Shown here piece after piece: positions 20,659-32,700 of a stretch of DNA of 64,000 nt. Position numbers and translations under genes: made by a program. The first letter of the stretch is position 1. Each line of letters begins with the position of its first letter. Below the pieces are notes generated by a model. That model saw only the letters and a program-made list of their open reading frames with translations, did no database searches and was not told the origin of the DNA. Origin of the DNA: Verpa conica (Eukaryota; Ascomycota; Pezizomycetes; Pezizales; Morchellaceae); NCBI GenBank assembly GCA_033030425.1, contig JAUFSD010000001.1, forward strand, positions 2,976,001 to 3,040,000, read 5' to 3'.

Positions 20659-21663
20659 ATGAGACCCCCTAAGCCTAGTCCTGCACTCTCTCCACTACGT
20701 CCCCTTATTAACGGGAAAACTAATAACAATGTTCGCTTCCCTGCCGTTGGCGAACTTGTCTTACTTCGCCTTCCTTTTGATCTTCCTGACCCAACCAGTC
20801 TCCCCGCCAGCTCGGCCCTTAAATCAAACAGACGCAATCATCACCCATGCCTTATTATCAGTGTTTTTCTATACGAGCAAGGCTGGGGGGTAGAAGTTTA
20901 CATCTGCCGTTCGTTCAGCACTTTGCCAAATACCCCCTCATACGTCGGGGACCTCCCGTTGGCTGAAAGAAATCTGCTACTCCCCCTCCCCTTTCACCCC
21001 AATGCTCCCTCCACCCCCGCTGGATTTGGTGATCCACTCTCTTTCAGTAACAGCTACTTCTCTCAGAAGCCAACTTGGCTTGTTGCCAAACCAGTTCATA
21101 TCAGGTTGACTGAAGAATCTTCAGTAAGTTTTTGCTACGATCTGTTTACGAGCACATGTTAATCCATTAAATCACTAGTATAAGCCTTTCAGACCTCAGG
21201 CACTACTTCCCCCCACTGAGCTTCGTCGTATACGAACCTGGTGCATGGCCGCTCCTACTGCTGGAGCCACCCTTGTTCCCCTCCACAAAGGTGCTGGGAC
21301 TAGTGGAGATGCCAGTACTTCAGGTGCTAAAGGCAGTAACAATCATGGTGCTAAAGGCAGTGTGGAAGGTGGTGGTGACAATCTTGGCCCTATGGGGAGT
21401 ATAACCCAGTTCAATGGCCATTCAGGTATCACATTAAATTTCTGCTTTTCTCAGCCTCTGCTAAGTCGTTTATTATAGCCACACTTTTCCTCGAGGCATC
21501 TCAAGATGATGGCTCCTGGGGTGACGATGACGCCTGCAGTGAGGTAGGTTATTCACTCCAAGACTTCTTACTGGCTGGCACCCCGCAATTTGCTGAGCAG
21601 AAGGCTCTCCGAGAGGCCGAGAATAGAACCAACATTCACAAGTGGATGATGGGTTTACCTTAG
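20659..21663 (+). CDS. Three-exon gene of unknown function
   Basis: I do not recognise it. Exons 20659-21123, 21185-21425 and 21479-21663 join through introns of 61 nt (GTAAGT...TAAG) and 53 nt (GTATCA...TATAG) to give 296 residues with every phase matching, which supports a real gene. The N-terminal half has a compact pattern: VGELVLLRLPFDLPDP, HHPCLIISVFLYEQGWGVEV, YICRSFSTLPNTPSYVGDLP and FGDPLSFSNSY. The middle is glycine/serine-rich with repeated GAKGS words, and the C-terminus is acidic (DDGSWGDDDACSE). The strand-rich start with HPCLII is faintly reminiscent of PemK/MazF-like folds, but that is speculation. The frame also extends upstream through the microsatellite to 20377, so an earlier start is possible. 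Confidence 0.55.
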
Positions 21664-22467
21664 TTAGCAATAAGAAAAAGAACAAGTCGTTATTTAGAGC
21701 GAAACGTATTGCATAGGATGGATAAGGTGACATGGGAGATTTAGGTGTGGATCGATCTTGGCAGACAAATAGGGCAGATCTCGCGACCTAGGAGATTCCC
21801 CAAATAATTCTCATGGAGTATCTGAATAGCATATATCCCTACTATTTTCAGCTGTTACTTATGCTGTTATTGGTGGTTTGAAGTATGGTAGCCTTTTGTA
21901 TATCAGCAAAGTCCCGCGTTAGGGCTTTTAACATACTGAAATACAAGTTATTTTTAAATTCTTATAACTTTACAACCGCAGCAGCTATTGAAATTTAGAT
22001 AGATATGGAACTTCTTTACTATGAGGTCTCATACCTATGGGATTTTTAATATCTTAGGTTTTTATGGCGTTTGATGATCAATTATGTACTAGTAAATTAA
22101 TATAGCTAGTGATTTGGGGTTTCAAGTTGCGTGGGTGAGATTCCATGACGCTTGAACACCAACCGTCTATGAACCAATAGACTATTTAGGTCAATAATGT
22201 ATGCCACAACCCATAATATTAGTCTTAGGACTCTAGAAAGAAACAAAATACCCGTATGTATATAGGGACAACTGCCATCTAGATATCTACGTCTAAACTC
22301 GCTTATAGCACTACACTCTAAAAGCAAGCACCCAACAACTTCACAGATGATCACTCGCCCAAATCATAGCCAACCCTAGACCCACGCCAAGCCTCGCAAC
22401 CAAATTTCAACCTCATATCGACCCCCCACCAATCACCCCCGCCGGGAGCTCTACAACCACCACCACA
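21664..22467. other. Intergenic, promoter side of MRPL20
   Basis: AT-rich from 21664 to about 22360, then a C-rich stretch (22380-22467) that looks like the leader of the mitochondrial ribosomal protein gene. No other gene seen. Confidence 0.5.
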
Positions 22468-23070
22468 ATGAACACCTTCACAACATCCCTCCTCCGGGCA
22501 CTCCCGCGAAAACCCACATTACCCGTCCCATCAACGGGGCCATTGACCTTCACCCGCGCCGAATCCAACACCCGCCGTCACACCAAAAGGCTCCGTCTCC
22601 CCCCGCATCCTTCGATGATTATCAGCCCAACCCCGACTCAAACACATATCATCCACAACCCACCCTCGGCCTCTCCAAGCGTATACTCGACACCTAACCT
22701 CTTCCTCCCCAAGGAAGACCCCCGCCGCGAACACTTCCTAGCCATCAACGGGAGTAAAGTGAAGACTAAGCTCCCACCACCAATGAGCAAGCCTTATGTG
22801 AAGAAGTACCATCTCACAGAGGCGGACTTTGAAGAGATTCGGCTGTTGAGGAATAAAAACCCGGATGTGTGGACGAGGCGGAAGCTTGCGGAGAAGTTTA
22901 ATACGAGTAGTCTCTTCATCGGCATGGTCTGTGAGGCTACTGAGGAGCGCAAAGCTGAAATGCAGGGGAGGCTGGCAACTCTTAAAGAAAGGTGGGGTAA
23001 GAGGAGGACTGCGGCTAGGTTGGAGAGAGTGAAGAGGAGGTCTGGGTGGGGTGGTGCAGATGGGTTTTAG
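22468..23070 (+). CDS. MRPL20: Mitochondrial large-subunit ribosomal protein L20 (mL58)
   Basis: Fungal mitoribosome large-subunit protein, matrix. A single exon of 200 residues starts at ATG 22468. The N-terminus is basic, hydroxylated and free of acidic residues (MNTFTTSLLRALPRKP), as expected for a mitochondrial presequence, with conserved TRRHTKRLRLPPHPS after it. The diagnostic block is in the second half: KPYVKKYHLTEADFEEIRLL, then NPDVWTRRKLAEKFNTSSLF and a helical, lysine/arginine-rich tail (ERWGKRRTAARLERVKRRS). Length is near that of the yeast protein. The gene stands alone with AT-rich flanks. Confidence 0.9.
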   Translation: MNTFTTSLLRALPRKPTLPVPSTGPLTFTRAESNTRRHTKRLRLPPHPSMIISPTPTQTHIIHNPPSASPSVYSTPNLFLPKEDPRREHFLAINGSKVKTKLPPPMSKPYVKKYHLTEADFEEIRLLRNKNPDVWTRRKLAEKFNTSSLFIGMVCEATEERKAEMQGRLATLKERWGKRRTAARLERVKRRSGWGGADGF

Positions 23071-25046
23071 ATGGTGTTTTGGGGTTAGAGGGGGTAGATA
23101 TGTGCTTGGGATTGGTCATATGCATTTCTTGTATATTATTCTCGGCATGGTCCAAATAAGCAAATGGCATCAAAAAAGAAATAAGAACTGTATAGTATAT
23201 ACTAAATATCTAAAAGGGCTAGGATGAGTGGACATTGATCTCTGTTTTAGTATAAAATAATTATTTCCTTTTAATAATCCTCGATAAGACGAAATAAATG
23301 TTTACAAAATAACACTCACTGTGACTAGGGTGGAGACTCCTATATTCTACAAGAACTATAGACATAAACTAGCATTTTTTGTTACTTGAGATCTACTAGT
23401 GCTTATAGGGCCTGACCGTGCTAAGCATAACCGCTCCTATTTTGTAGATCTGTTATAGATTATAAAGAAAATTGCTAAAGAGTATGGAAGAGCGAATATG
23501 TCAAAATTTAATTTCCCACTGGTAGCAAAAGTCATTGACACATTTAATATCTCATTACTAATCTTGCATGTTCAGTATGCGACCTCAGCGCAAACCGAAC
23601 GTACAGATCCTAACCTCCAGTGGCCCTAAAGTTGAACTTTGACCGATTTGCGCCTCAATAGGGTTACTCTCCATCACTTGATATTTTGATGTGGTTCAAA
23701 CAGTACGAAAGCGATGATTTGTTGATGACTTCTACTAATTGACCATAATATCGAGAATAATCCACCATAAGAGGAGGGGACCATACCTATAAACAGCCTC
23801 TAAGGGTCCAAAAATAGCACCTTCCTATCAAGAATCGATACCTTTTCCAGTTACTGCAATATTCAAAGAGCAGGTGAAAGCAATCTATCTAGAAGATTCT
23901 CCTATGCCTTTCTTTAGTGGTAAAGACTGCGGGTTGGTCCTGAATACAGCTCTACGCTATATAGGTCTCCCAAGACCACACTTCGTGTACTACGCTAACA
24001 AAGCGATCATAAACACTTCTTTTATAGGAGAAGAAAATAAACCATCCACCTTAAACTATCCCTGTAATTTAGTATCGAAGGTTTTAGGGTTTTTCCGTTT
24101 TTGAGACCCTCCTACCTTACTCAGTTTGAAATAAACTTCCCACACACTTTGTCCCCATTCACGCCGGGCTTCCCTTACCTTTAGAAGAATAACCACCTTC
24201 TTTGGTCCTTTTTATCGTAGATGATATCCAGGGACTAGTGTAGTAGTGAAGGAATATTTAAAAGAAAGGTTTCGGATGAATCCAATACATTGTCCTTATA
24301 TAAACCATTTCAGCGTTTTTCTAGTTCTTCCTAGTTTTATGTCAGCGAGGCTGTGGCAGGGCGAGGACCGGGTTATGATATTTCTGGTTGCACATTTCTA
24401 TGTACGTGTATATTATGAGCGTGGAGTACTATTACCACATTATCTTTTCTGTTAATTCACCCATCTACCTATACAGGGAGTCTCGTTGATCCAAGAGGCG
24501 AGTCCGAGGCCCCCCACATTAACATGTAAAAAAAAATCAACTACATATATTTCTATATCATAGTATGCACAAAAAAACAACGTGGACAGTGTTAGGTAAC
24601 ATAAAATAAAAATCAGAGATTTTTAGAAGAGTCTGCCCTAGAGAAAGAAAAAGAAAAACAGTTTCCTAAAACAGGCTTTAAAATGATTCAGTGCACTTTT
24701 TAGTATTGGAGGATTAAATTGCTGAGCCTCCACTCAAGTATCAATGCCAATATTCTGGTAAAGGGCTAATAATGGTAAAAGGGGAGATACCCTTACTGTC
24801 ATACCACCTGCGGATTCAATAAGATAACAGCTACCCAGAGCTAAAATCTTCTATAAGTATAAAAAGAAAAATGCTTTAATTGATATTACTAGAGAAACAG
24901 AGCAAATAAACTAAACGCTACAAAAGATATGAACCAAAAAAAGGTAAACAAAACAACATTGCCCCAATCCCCAAAACGCCCAATTGTGTTTTTAAAGTAG
25001 AGTCAAATCTGCAATCTGTTATACAGCCCTCCTTCTCCTTCGTTTT
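23071..25046. other. AT-rich intergenic region
   Basis: About 2 kb with no supported gene. A 76-codon plus-strand frame at 23874-24104 is open but has no domain. Poly-A-rich patches occur at 24520-24680. Confidence 0.45.
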
Positions 25047-26187
25047 TTAGACAGCCGTAACCATTTCCGCTTTCTCAATCTCTCCAGCTCTAGTTAAAAT
25101 AGCCCCTTCCCAGGTTTTATAGCCCTTTCTCTTGGGCTCACTCAGGTAATCCACAGCACCCTGCATAAACGTCCCAATCCCACTCTCCATTTTCTCCACC
25201 TTCTCCACCTTCTCCACCTTCTCTACCTTTTGTTTCTTCACAGGTGCCACAACCACCTCCTCCTGCACCGGAGCAGTCTGGGTCTTCCTCTTCACCGGGG
25301 CGGCCTTCCTCCTCGCCTTTGCCGGGGTGACTGCCACAACCGCAGTCTTCTCAACACCAACCACCAACTCCACCTCCGGCGGCGGTGGATCCCCAGCACG
25401 AACCTTGAGCCCTGCACCATCGGGAATACTCTTAAGCCACCCCAACTCCCGCACTCCACGCATCGACAACTCCTTCACCCACCCATCTGTATCCTCCTTC
25501 GTAAACCCGCCTTTTCCCGCGCCCCCAAGAGCCCCCATTACGCCGTCCCGCTTCATGATGTATCCCTCCCCTCTTCGCCACTTCCCGGCCGAGCCAACAG
25601 TAACGTTCTTGCCTTCCGGGAGGAGCTTCTCAATCACGAGTAAGGTGACCGCCGTGACGAGGGGTAGTGGTGACTTTGGAGGCGCAGATTCTGGGAGCAT
25701 GGCGGTTACGCCGGCGAGGACGTGGCGGTGTGCACCGGGTGCTGAGAGCGATATTGTGAGGGCTGCGATTTGTGCATGGAGGGCCTGTGGGATAGTGGTG
25801 GGTGGGGTGGAGGAGGAGGCTGCGGGGGTGGGTGCGGCAGCAGGCCGTGTTCGTATGGGAAGGGCCTTTTGGAATTGGTTGTAGAGGGCACCGTAGGCTT
25901 TTTTTGCCAGTGGTGGGTGGGGGGTGATTGTTGGGAGGTCGAGTTGTTTGCGAAGCCTATGGGTATTAGTTAAGCTTGTAAGGAGAGAGAGAGGAGAAGA
26001 GAGATTACCGGTCACAAGCTATATGAGCGCATACATATTCCCTTGCAATCTCCTCTCCGGACTTGAGTGAGATGCGGTTCTTTGACTGGGCGAGGAGTGA
26101 CGCGGTGAGCTGGATCAGCTCTGGAGGGAGAGGGCCGGCGAGGGTGGGAATGAGACTGGTCAAGGTGGTCTCCAGAGTTTTATTCAT
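25047..26187 (-). CDS. ORC6: Origin recognition complex subunit 6
   Basis: Smallest subunit of the origin recognition complex, which loads MCM helicase at replication origins in the nucleus. Two exons, 26187-26009 and 25956-25047, joined over a 52-nt intron (GTAATC...CATAG) in phase 2, give 362 residues. The N-terminal cyclin-box-like domain is recognisable: LIPTLAGPLPPELIQLTASL, then SGEEIAREYVCAHIACDR and LRKQLDLPTITPHPPLAKKA with the PIRTRP step. The second TFIIB-like repeat lies around residues 120-240 and is followed by a basic linker (ARRKAAPVKRKTQ) with VEKVEKVEKVEK repeats. The C-terminus ends with the conserved VDYLSEPKRKGYKTWEGAIL helix that contacts ORC3 in studied complexes. It is divergent with KRI1; a GACGCGG word lies about 95 bp upstream. 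Confidence 0.9.
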
Positions 26188-26422
26188 GATTGACTACCTT
26201 TAGAGAGAGGGACCCTTTGATTGTATTGTATTCCCAAGTATCTTGTATAGATGGAGCAGAGCTGTTGTTGTTGAAGAGAAGACGCGGTGGTGTAGCACTT
26301 GAACGTTTTGAGGCTCCCAAAGGTTAATAAGCCTGCATATCTCTTGGCAACAATTTTTCTATCAATCTGCTGTATCTGCTCTATCTCCAACCCTCTGCGC
26401 ATCATCGAGATATCTCCCAATC
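26188..26422. promoter_or_regulatory. Shared ORC6/KRI1 bidirectional promoter
   Basis: Only 235 bp separate the two start codons. It contains pyrimidine-rich stretches on the KRI1 side (26340-26415) and an ACGCG core at 26282-26286, the core of MluI-box (MBF) sites. The functional link is inferred from position only. Confidence 0.45.
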
Positions 26423-28433
26423 ATGGCTACAAAGACTCCGAAACCTCGCTGGAAACTCGATCCCTCTACCCCTTCAGCCCAGCTTCGCGCTGAGAAATCC
26501 CCGGTTAAAGCGCAGCTCATCCTCGACTCGGGCTCCGACTCCGGCTCTGAATCAGACTCTTACCACTCTGCGACAGAGGCCCCGGAGGGTGAATTCAAGA
26601 TCAACGAGGAGTATGCAAAGCGGTTTGAACATAACAAGAAGCGGGAGGAATTACAGAGGTGTATGTCTTGCTCTTCAATTCCATTTCTTTGGTTCTCGCA
26701 GAAACTAACCCCTCCCCCACCAGTGGAAGAGAAATACGGCCCCAATGCCGACCCTTCGGACTCGGACTCAGACTCCGAAGACGAAGACGAAACCGCCGTG
26801 CTAGCAACCCTCGAACTCGACCGTGAGATCGCCGCAACCCTCAATGCAATCCGCAAAAAGGACCCCAGAGTCTACGATGGGAAAACCACCTTCTACTCCG
26901 CAATTGAAGAAGAGGACGCTATCGAGGACACAGAAAAGCCAAAGGAAGACAAACCAATCTTTCTAAAAGACTACCACCTCGCAAACCTTCTCTCTGGCAA
27001 TACTACTAGCGACCAGGACACAAAAAAGACCTTTGTCCAAGAACAAGCCGACCTCAAGTCCACCGTTGTGAAGGAAATGCATGCTGCCGCCGCTGTTGAG
27101 AACTCTGACGATGACGATGACGAAGGTTTCCTCACTCGTAAAACAGAGCCTGAAACTACTACTGATCTCCCCGAGCTCCCGGATATCTCTCTCGCCGAGA
27201 AGGACCCGGAAGAGTTCTTAAATAAGTTTCTTAGCTCTCGTGCCTGGGCTGCGTCAGCCCCCCACCCTGCTCTCCTCAGCGATGACTCTGAAGAAGAGGA
27301 GACCACAGAAGCCTTCGAAAAGGCATACAACTTCCGCTTCGAGAACCCTGATGTCGAGGCGCGGTCTAATCTAGTCTCTTACGGACGTGACGCTGTTTCA
27401 GCGAACACAGTACGTCGTGAAGATAAGTCAACACGAAAGGTAGCCCGGGAGAGAAAACGAGAGAAGAAGGAGCGGGAGAAAGAAGAGAGGGAGAGGGAGA
27501 AAGGGCGTCTAAGAAAACTAAAAACAGAAGAATTGATGGCGAAATTCAAAATGATCCAAGAGGCAGCTGGGCTGGAAGGTGATGAAGAGGTCGAGGCAGA
27601 AGTGCTAGAGAAACTACTAGAGGGGGATTTCAGTGAAGATCAATGGACAGAATGGATGGCTGGGAGATTTGGAGACGATTACTATGAAGCTGGGGAGGGC
27701 GAGGGACCTAAGAAGCCGAAATTTGATGATGATATCGATATTGCGGATATCATCCCTGATTTTGAAGAAGAGGAAGCACCAGCCCTAGAAGATGATGAAG
27801 ATGACGGGGGTGTCCCACTCGATGCCGATGAAGAAGAGCAGCAAGATGAAGATAATGAGAAACCGTCAAAGAAACGGAAAGGTAAAAAAGATATACAAAG
27901 GGAGGAACGCAAGAAGAAGCAAAAAGACAAGGAAATCAAGCGCAAGCTTGAGAAATTCGTTGACGATAATTACGACTTTGAGGAGCAGGTAAGCCTCGGT
28001 ATTTCACTTCAGATTTTTCTAATTCCCTGCTAATTCCCCCTTGTAGATGCCGGAATCCTCATCGAACAAAACTCGAGGCTTCCGGTACCGCGAGACCACC
28101 CCTGAAGCCTACGGTCTCACTCCACTGGATATCCTCACAGCAACAGACCAGGACCTCAACACTTTTGTCGGCCTCAAGAAACTTGCCTCATTCAGGGAGC
28201 CAGATAAGAAGAAAAAGGACAAGAAACGGTACGGAAAGAAGAAGCGGCTTAGGGAGTGGCGAAAAGAGGTATTCGGTGATGAGAAAGGGATTTCAATGCC
28301 TACGACTTGGAAACCAGAGGGCCTTGTTTCGAAAAAGCGCAAGGACACTGGAGAGACAGATATTGTAGAGAGGAAAGACGGAGATGAGGGCGAGAGGAGG
28401 AAAAAGAAGAGAAAGAAGAATAAGTCACATTGA
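26423..28433 (+). CDS. KRI1: KRI1-family 40S ribosome biogenesis factor
   Basis: Nucleolar protein required for 40S subunit maturation, partner of KRR1 in yeast. Exons 26423-26660, 26724-27988 and 28047-28433 are joined by introns of 63 nt (GTATGT...CCAG) and 58 nt (GTAAGC...GTAG) to 629 residues. Because the first intron is a multiple of three and open, an unspliced reading is possible, but splicing restores the conserved ELQRLEEKYG. Family marks include FKINEEYAKRFEHNKKREEL, acidic serine-rich blocks (SDSDSDSEDEDE), IFLKDYHLANLL and a lysine-rich middle. The C-terminal domain has FRYRETTPEAYGLTPLDILT, LNTFVGLKKLASFR and a basic tail KKKRKKNKSH. ORC6 lies back to back. Confidence 0.93.
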
Positions 28434-29748
28434 GGAGATTAATACTTCAAACATGATTTGTACTTTCTTACTATGCGGTAGTAGATTATGGTAGGATAAA
28501 CAAGTCTGGCTTTTGACTATACGAGTGTATATATCGTATAGCTGTAATATATGCACGTTGAGGAATATATTAGGCGCAGGTTGGGTTTCTAGGTACAACT
28601 AGGAGTGATTAGGCGCAGTAATGACGCACCAGGGAGTAAAAAATGCACTGGGAGTAGCTGCTGAATCGCATGGCCAATAAATCCACCGGTGTCTATTATA
28701 AAGTCAACCCAGGCCTTATGTAGGTACTAAAGATCATACCTGTAAAGTCACGGAATAGCTTCTGGCAACATATATGAATAAAGTTCTTACTTTTTTATTG
28801 TCAGTGTAAGCTATACGTGTGGCTCGTGTACTTGATGTATAATTAACGAGTAAGACTACGCATAGAACAACTATCAAGCACGATACAAGATATCCCCCTC
28901 TATCGCAAACATTTACTACTACATACCCTTCCCTATGTGTATTAACTAGGAGAATGAGATCTATCTAGTTATTATACTCCAGTGTTTACCGCAAGAAGTC
29001 AAAAGTCACCTGTATCGTAGTTCGAAAGAACTTTTAGCGGTAAACAGGGCTTACGAGTGATTGATCATGACTAGGAGGAATAAAAAAAAACTCTATAACT
29101 ATATTCTATTAGTTGATTTCTTGCTTCTATAACTAGGATTAGCATTCCAAAATTACTCTGTGCGATGGGGATCATTAAAATCCACTTTCGATCCTTATGA
29201 AAATGTAACTTGGTTTATACGAACAATACCCTCAAAATAAGCTACCTGTTACTATACAATCTTAAGAAACCTGCCTCAAAAATCGGGAGAGTTAATGGAC
29301 TCTAGAAAATTTCTTGCTACACTAAGGCTGTAGTGGACTAAGATTCTATGGTTTACTAAGTCAATCCGCCACTATTCTCAAAATCCGTTTTACTTAAGAT
29401 TGCGTAGCCGGCACTAAATCCAGGATGCAGTGGGTACGTATCCTATGTTGCACAGGTAAACCTTCTAGTTATTCAACACGAGGGTTGAACTGATATCAAA
29501 AGCGTCTTGAGAGACTTTCTAAGTTCTAGGTATTTCCGATCTTAGGTAGAAATTCAACACACTGATGTGAAAAAAATCAAATGACCCATGGATAATCACT
29601 CGCATATATACAATGTTTTTTTACAAGCCCAGAAGAGTATTTCCTCGCAGTAATCCACTTTTACTATTTATACAAGATACACACTAAAGGAAAAAAGAGA
29701 TAAATATTTACAACCCTGCCCACACACATAAGATTTCCCAACAATCCC
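28434..29748. other. Intergenic between convergent KRI1 and TRM2
   Basis: AT-rich; should contain the 3' ends of both neighbours. No gene or repeat was delimited. Confidence 0.5.
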
Positions 29749-32700
29749 TCAATCAACCTTCGTCATCACAACGACACCCTCAACATGATGCGTCTGCGGA
29801 AAGAAATCGCATCCCCTAATACTATCAATCCTATACCCCTTCCCCCTATCATCCGTCAAAATATAGCCAATATCCCTCGCCTGCGTGTGCACATTACAGC
29901 TCACATACACGACCCTCTTTGGCGCAAAATCCAACAACTGATCAAGGAAACGCTTATCACACCCCTTCTTAGGTGGGTCAATGATCAAGCTCGTCTCAGA
30001 CCCTGGGAACTTGAGTTTTCCAAAGATATCTTCGGCGGGACTGTCCATGAAGGAGGCGTTTGCAATATTGTTCTCCGAGGCGTTTTTACGCGCAGATGCG
30101 ATGGAGGACTTGTCGACGTCGATACCCCATACCCTTTCGAGACCTTGCCCGCAGGTAATGCTGAAGAGACCTGAGCCGCAGTAGGCATCTACGAGGTATT
30201 TAGGCCGTTCGGTGGTCTCGATGACCTCTTCAGAGCCTTCGGCTTTCTTGACGACGGGAAGGTTGAGGTTTTCGCGGATGTAGGAGGTGAACTTTGATAA
30301 AGGTTAGTAATGCTGGAGTGGCTTCTGCCTTTAGGAGGGTGAACATACCTTCAACAGAATGGAGTTGTTGTTCTGGAAAAACGATCCGGCAGGATTATCG
30401 AATTTCAAATCACCAATATACTCAATACTCCTCGCATTGTTATCAGTGATACACAATTTCTTATCGAGATATTTCTTGCCATCCTCGTTCAACTGCACAT
30501 CTAACCCCATATCTGCCCCATCCTCGAGATACGTCCTAATCGTGGATTCTCTTAGTAGTAAGGTCGCCCCACGCTTGAATGCTGTAGCCAAGTTTTGCTC
30601 TACAAACGCCCTCCGTTCCTTCATCCCCATCCTAACCGCATCCGTCCCAATTGGGCAATCCTCAATATCCATATTGAACCTTGGATCCTTTGCAAAGAAC
30701 CCGATATTTGGCGTTGGCATGTCTGGCTTGAATCCGCCTCTTCTTGGTCCATTAAAATGTGGAGTGAGCTTGGTTCTATAACCGTACTCCAATGGACTAC
30801 TCATAGTCTCTCCAACCTCTGGGAGCAGTTCAGGTGGCAGATTTGAAAAGTTCTTGAACGCCTTCTCGACCACTTTGCGTTTATGCTCGAGTTGAATAGC
30901 GTATGGGAGCATCTGGAACTGACATCCGGAGCAGGTACCAAAGTATTTACATTTTACAAGAGACTCATCTCGGTTCGGGGATGGTAAGACGATACTGGCG
31001 ATCTTAGTTACCGAGTGGTTTTCGTTATGACAGCGGACGGTGGCATTGACTTGGTCACCAGGGACGCCAAAGGGGACAGTGTAGACACGGTTTTTATAGA
31101 CTGCGAGACCGTCGCCCATCGAGGAGATTTCAGAAACTGTGAGTCTGATTTCGGAGCCGAGTTCCGGAAGTTCGAGTAATGGTGTATCTTCCTCCTGTGA
31201 AATATTGAGGCTAGACAAGAGGTGCTCAACATCATGATTGAGGACTATTTCGGTAGAACCTTCTTTAGCTTGTTTAAGCACCTTACGCTTTTTTCCTGAT
31301 TTGGGCTCGACTTTCCAAACCTTTTTGTCGCCAGTCGTCGAAGGGGGAACCTTCTGATAGGATCCTACCAAGTCTTCAAGGTTAGGATTGCTGCGTTTTA
31401 AGTCGTGCTGCCTCTTTTCGGTGATTGTAGCGTTGCTTTCGTACGGAGTGGATTCTCCGTCCTCTCCAGCCATCGGACTTGTATCATCCTGGACAGTACC
31501 TGCACTATTATCATCGATGGCCAAATTTGTATCATTTGGAACAGCTTCCCCAATGCTCTGCTCGGCCTTCATATCAAAACTCGAAGCGGCTTCCCCGGGG
31601 CTCTCCCCAACGCCTACGTCGTTTAGAGTAGTATCTCTAACACTCTCTTCAGCCATTTCGGTGCCAGTCTTGATGGCCTGCTGATTTCCAAAAAGAGCCT
31701 CTCTGGTTCTCAATTCGTTGGGGTTGCGGACTATGGACTTTAGAAACCTAATCCCCGGCCCTGTTGGATGGGGTGTATATCGTCTTGCTACAAGGGTGTA
31801 CCTGATCAATTCAGAATTTTGTTTTACCTCAGAGTCTTCGAAGGCTATCCTTTCCTCCTCGGATCTAAAGAAAATAGGTACCTTCTGTCGATAAATCCCG
31901 AAGCCAGGCGTTGAAAACTCCTCTCTTCTGATAAGGGGACGCCCCTCTTTAGTCTTGAGCGTTATCTGCTGGTCCTCGTGTGCCTCGAGAGATCCTCGTA
32001 CGTCCTGCGCCTGTGTGATCCTGGCTAAACCTAGTACCTTCAACTCAGCTTCGAGTGTTTTCCGGATTTCCTCCCGTCTTTCTGGTGTCTCCCGTTCGTC
32101 TCCTAGTGCTTCCCACCTCTTTTTCAGCCGTATGATTCTTTCGTCCCGCTCTGTTTCGAGTTCCTCTGGTATGCTTTGCACCCTCCTGACCCTTGATTCT
32201 TCCTTCTTGCCTAGCGCCTTTAATTCCTCTTCAATTGACCTCCGAATTATCTCCCTTTTTTCTGGTGTCTTGTGTTCGTCTTGTAGTGCTTTCCACTTGC
32301 TCTGTAGTCTCTTGGTTCTGTGTTCCTGTTCGATTTCCAATGTTTCCCCTTTGCTTTTTACCCGTCTGAGTATGGACCTCTCTTGTTTTGCTAGTTCCCC
32401 GAGTTTATCCTGGGGTTTTCCCTTGGCTGCTTCTCTCACTTCTACTGGTGTTCGTTCTTCGGCTGCTGGTGCCTGCTGTTCGACTTCGAGTCCTTCGCGT
32501 TGGCTTTGGATACCTTCTAGAAACTCTGTTACCTCACGTTTATGTCCTAGTCCTTGTGCTCCTTGGTTGTCTCGAAATCGGATTCGTAATTTTCTCCGTG
32601 GCTGTTCCTCAGGTAACTTCTGTTGTCTTTTGAGAGTCACCCGTGCTTCTAGCGCTTCTAACCCTCTCTTAATGCTTTGCTGTTTGGCTGTTTCCTCCTG

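Noticed and set aside
21123..21200. Toxin-antitoxin (PemK/MazF) call for the gene at 20659-21663
   Set aside because: Only a vague resemblance of HPCLII to a PemK core strand; catalytic pattern not identifiable.
24500..25000. CRISPR-like or tandem array
   Set aside because: Only A-rich low-complexity DNA; no regular repeat-spacer order, and the host is a eukaryote.
26560..26856. Serine-rich minus-strand frames over KRI1
   Set aside because: They mirror the acidic Asp/Ser codons of KRI1 and have no domain.
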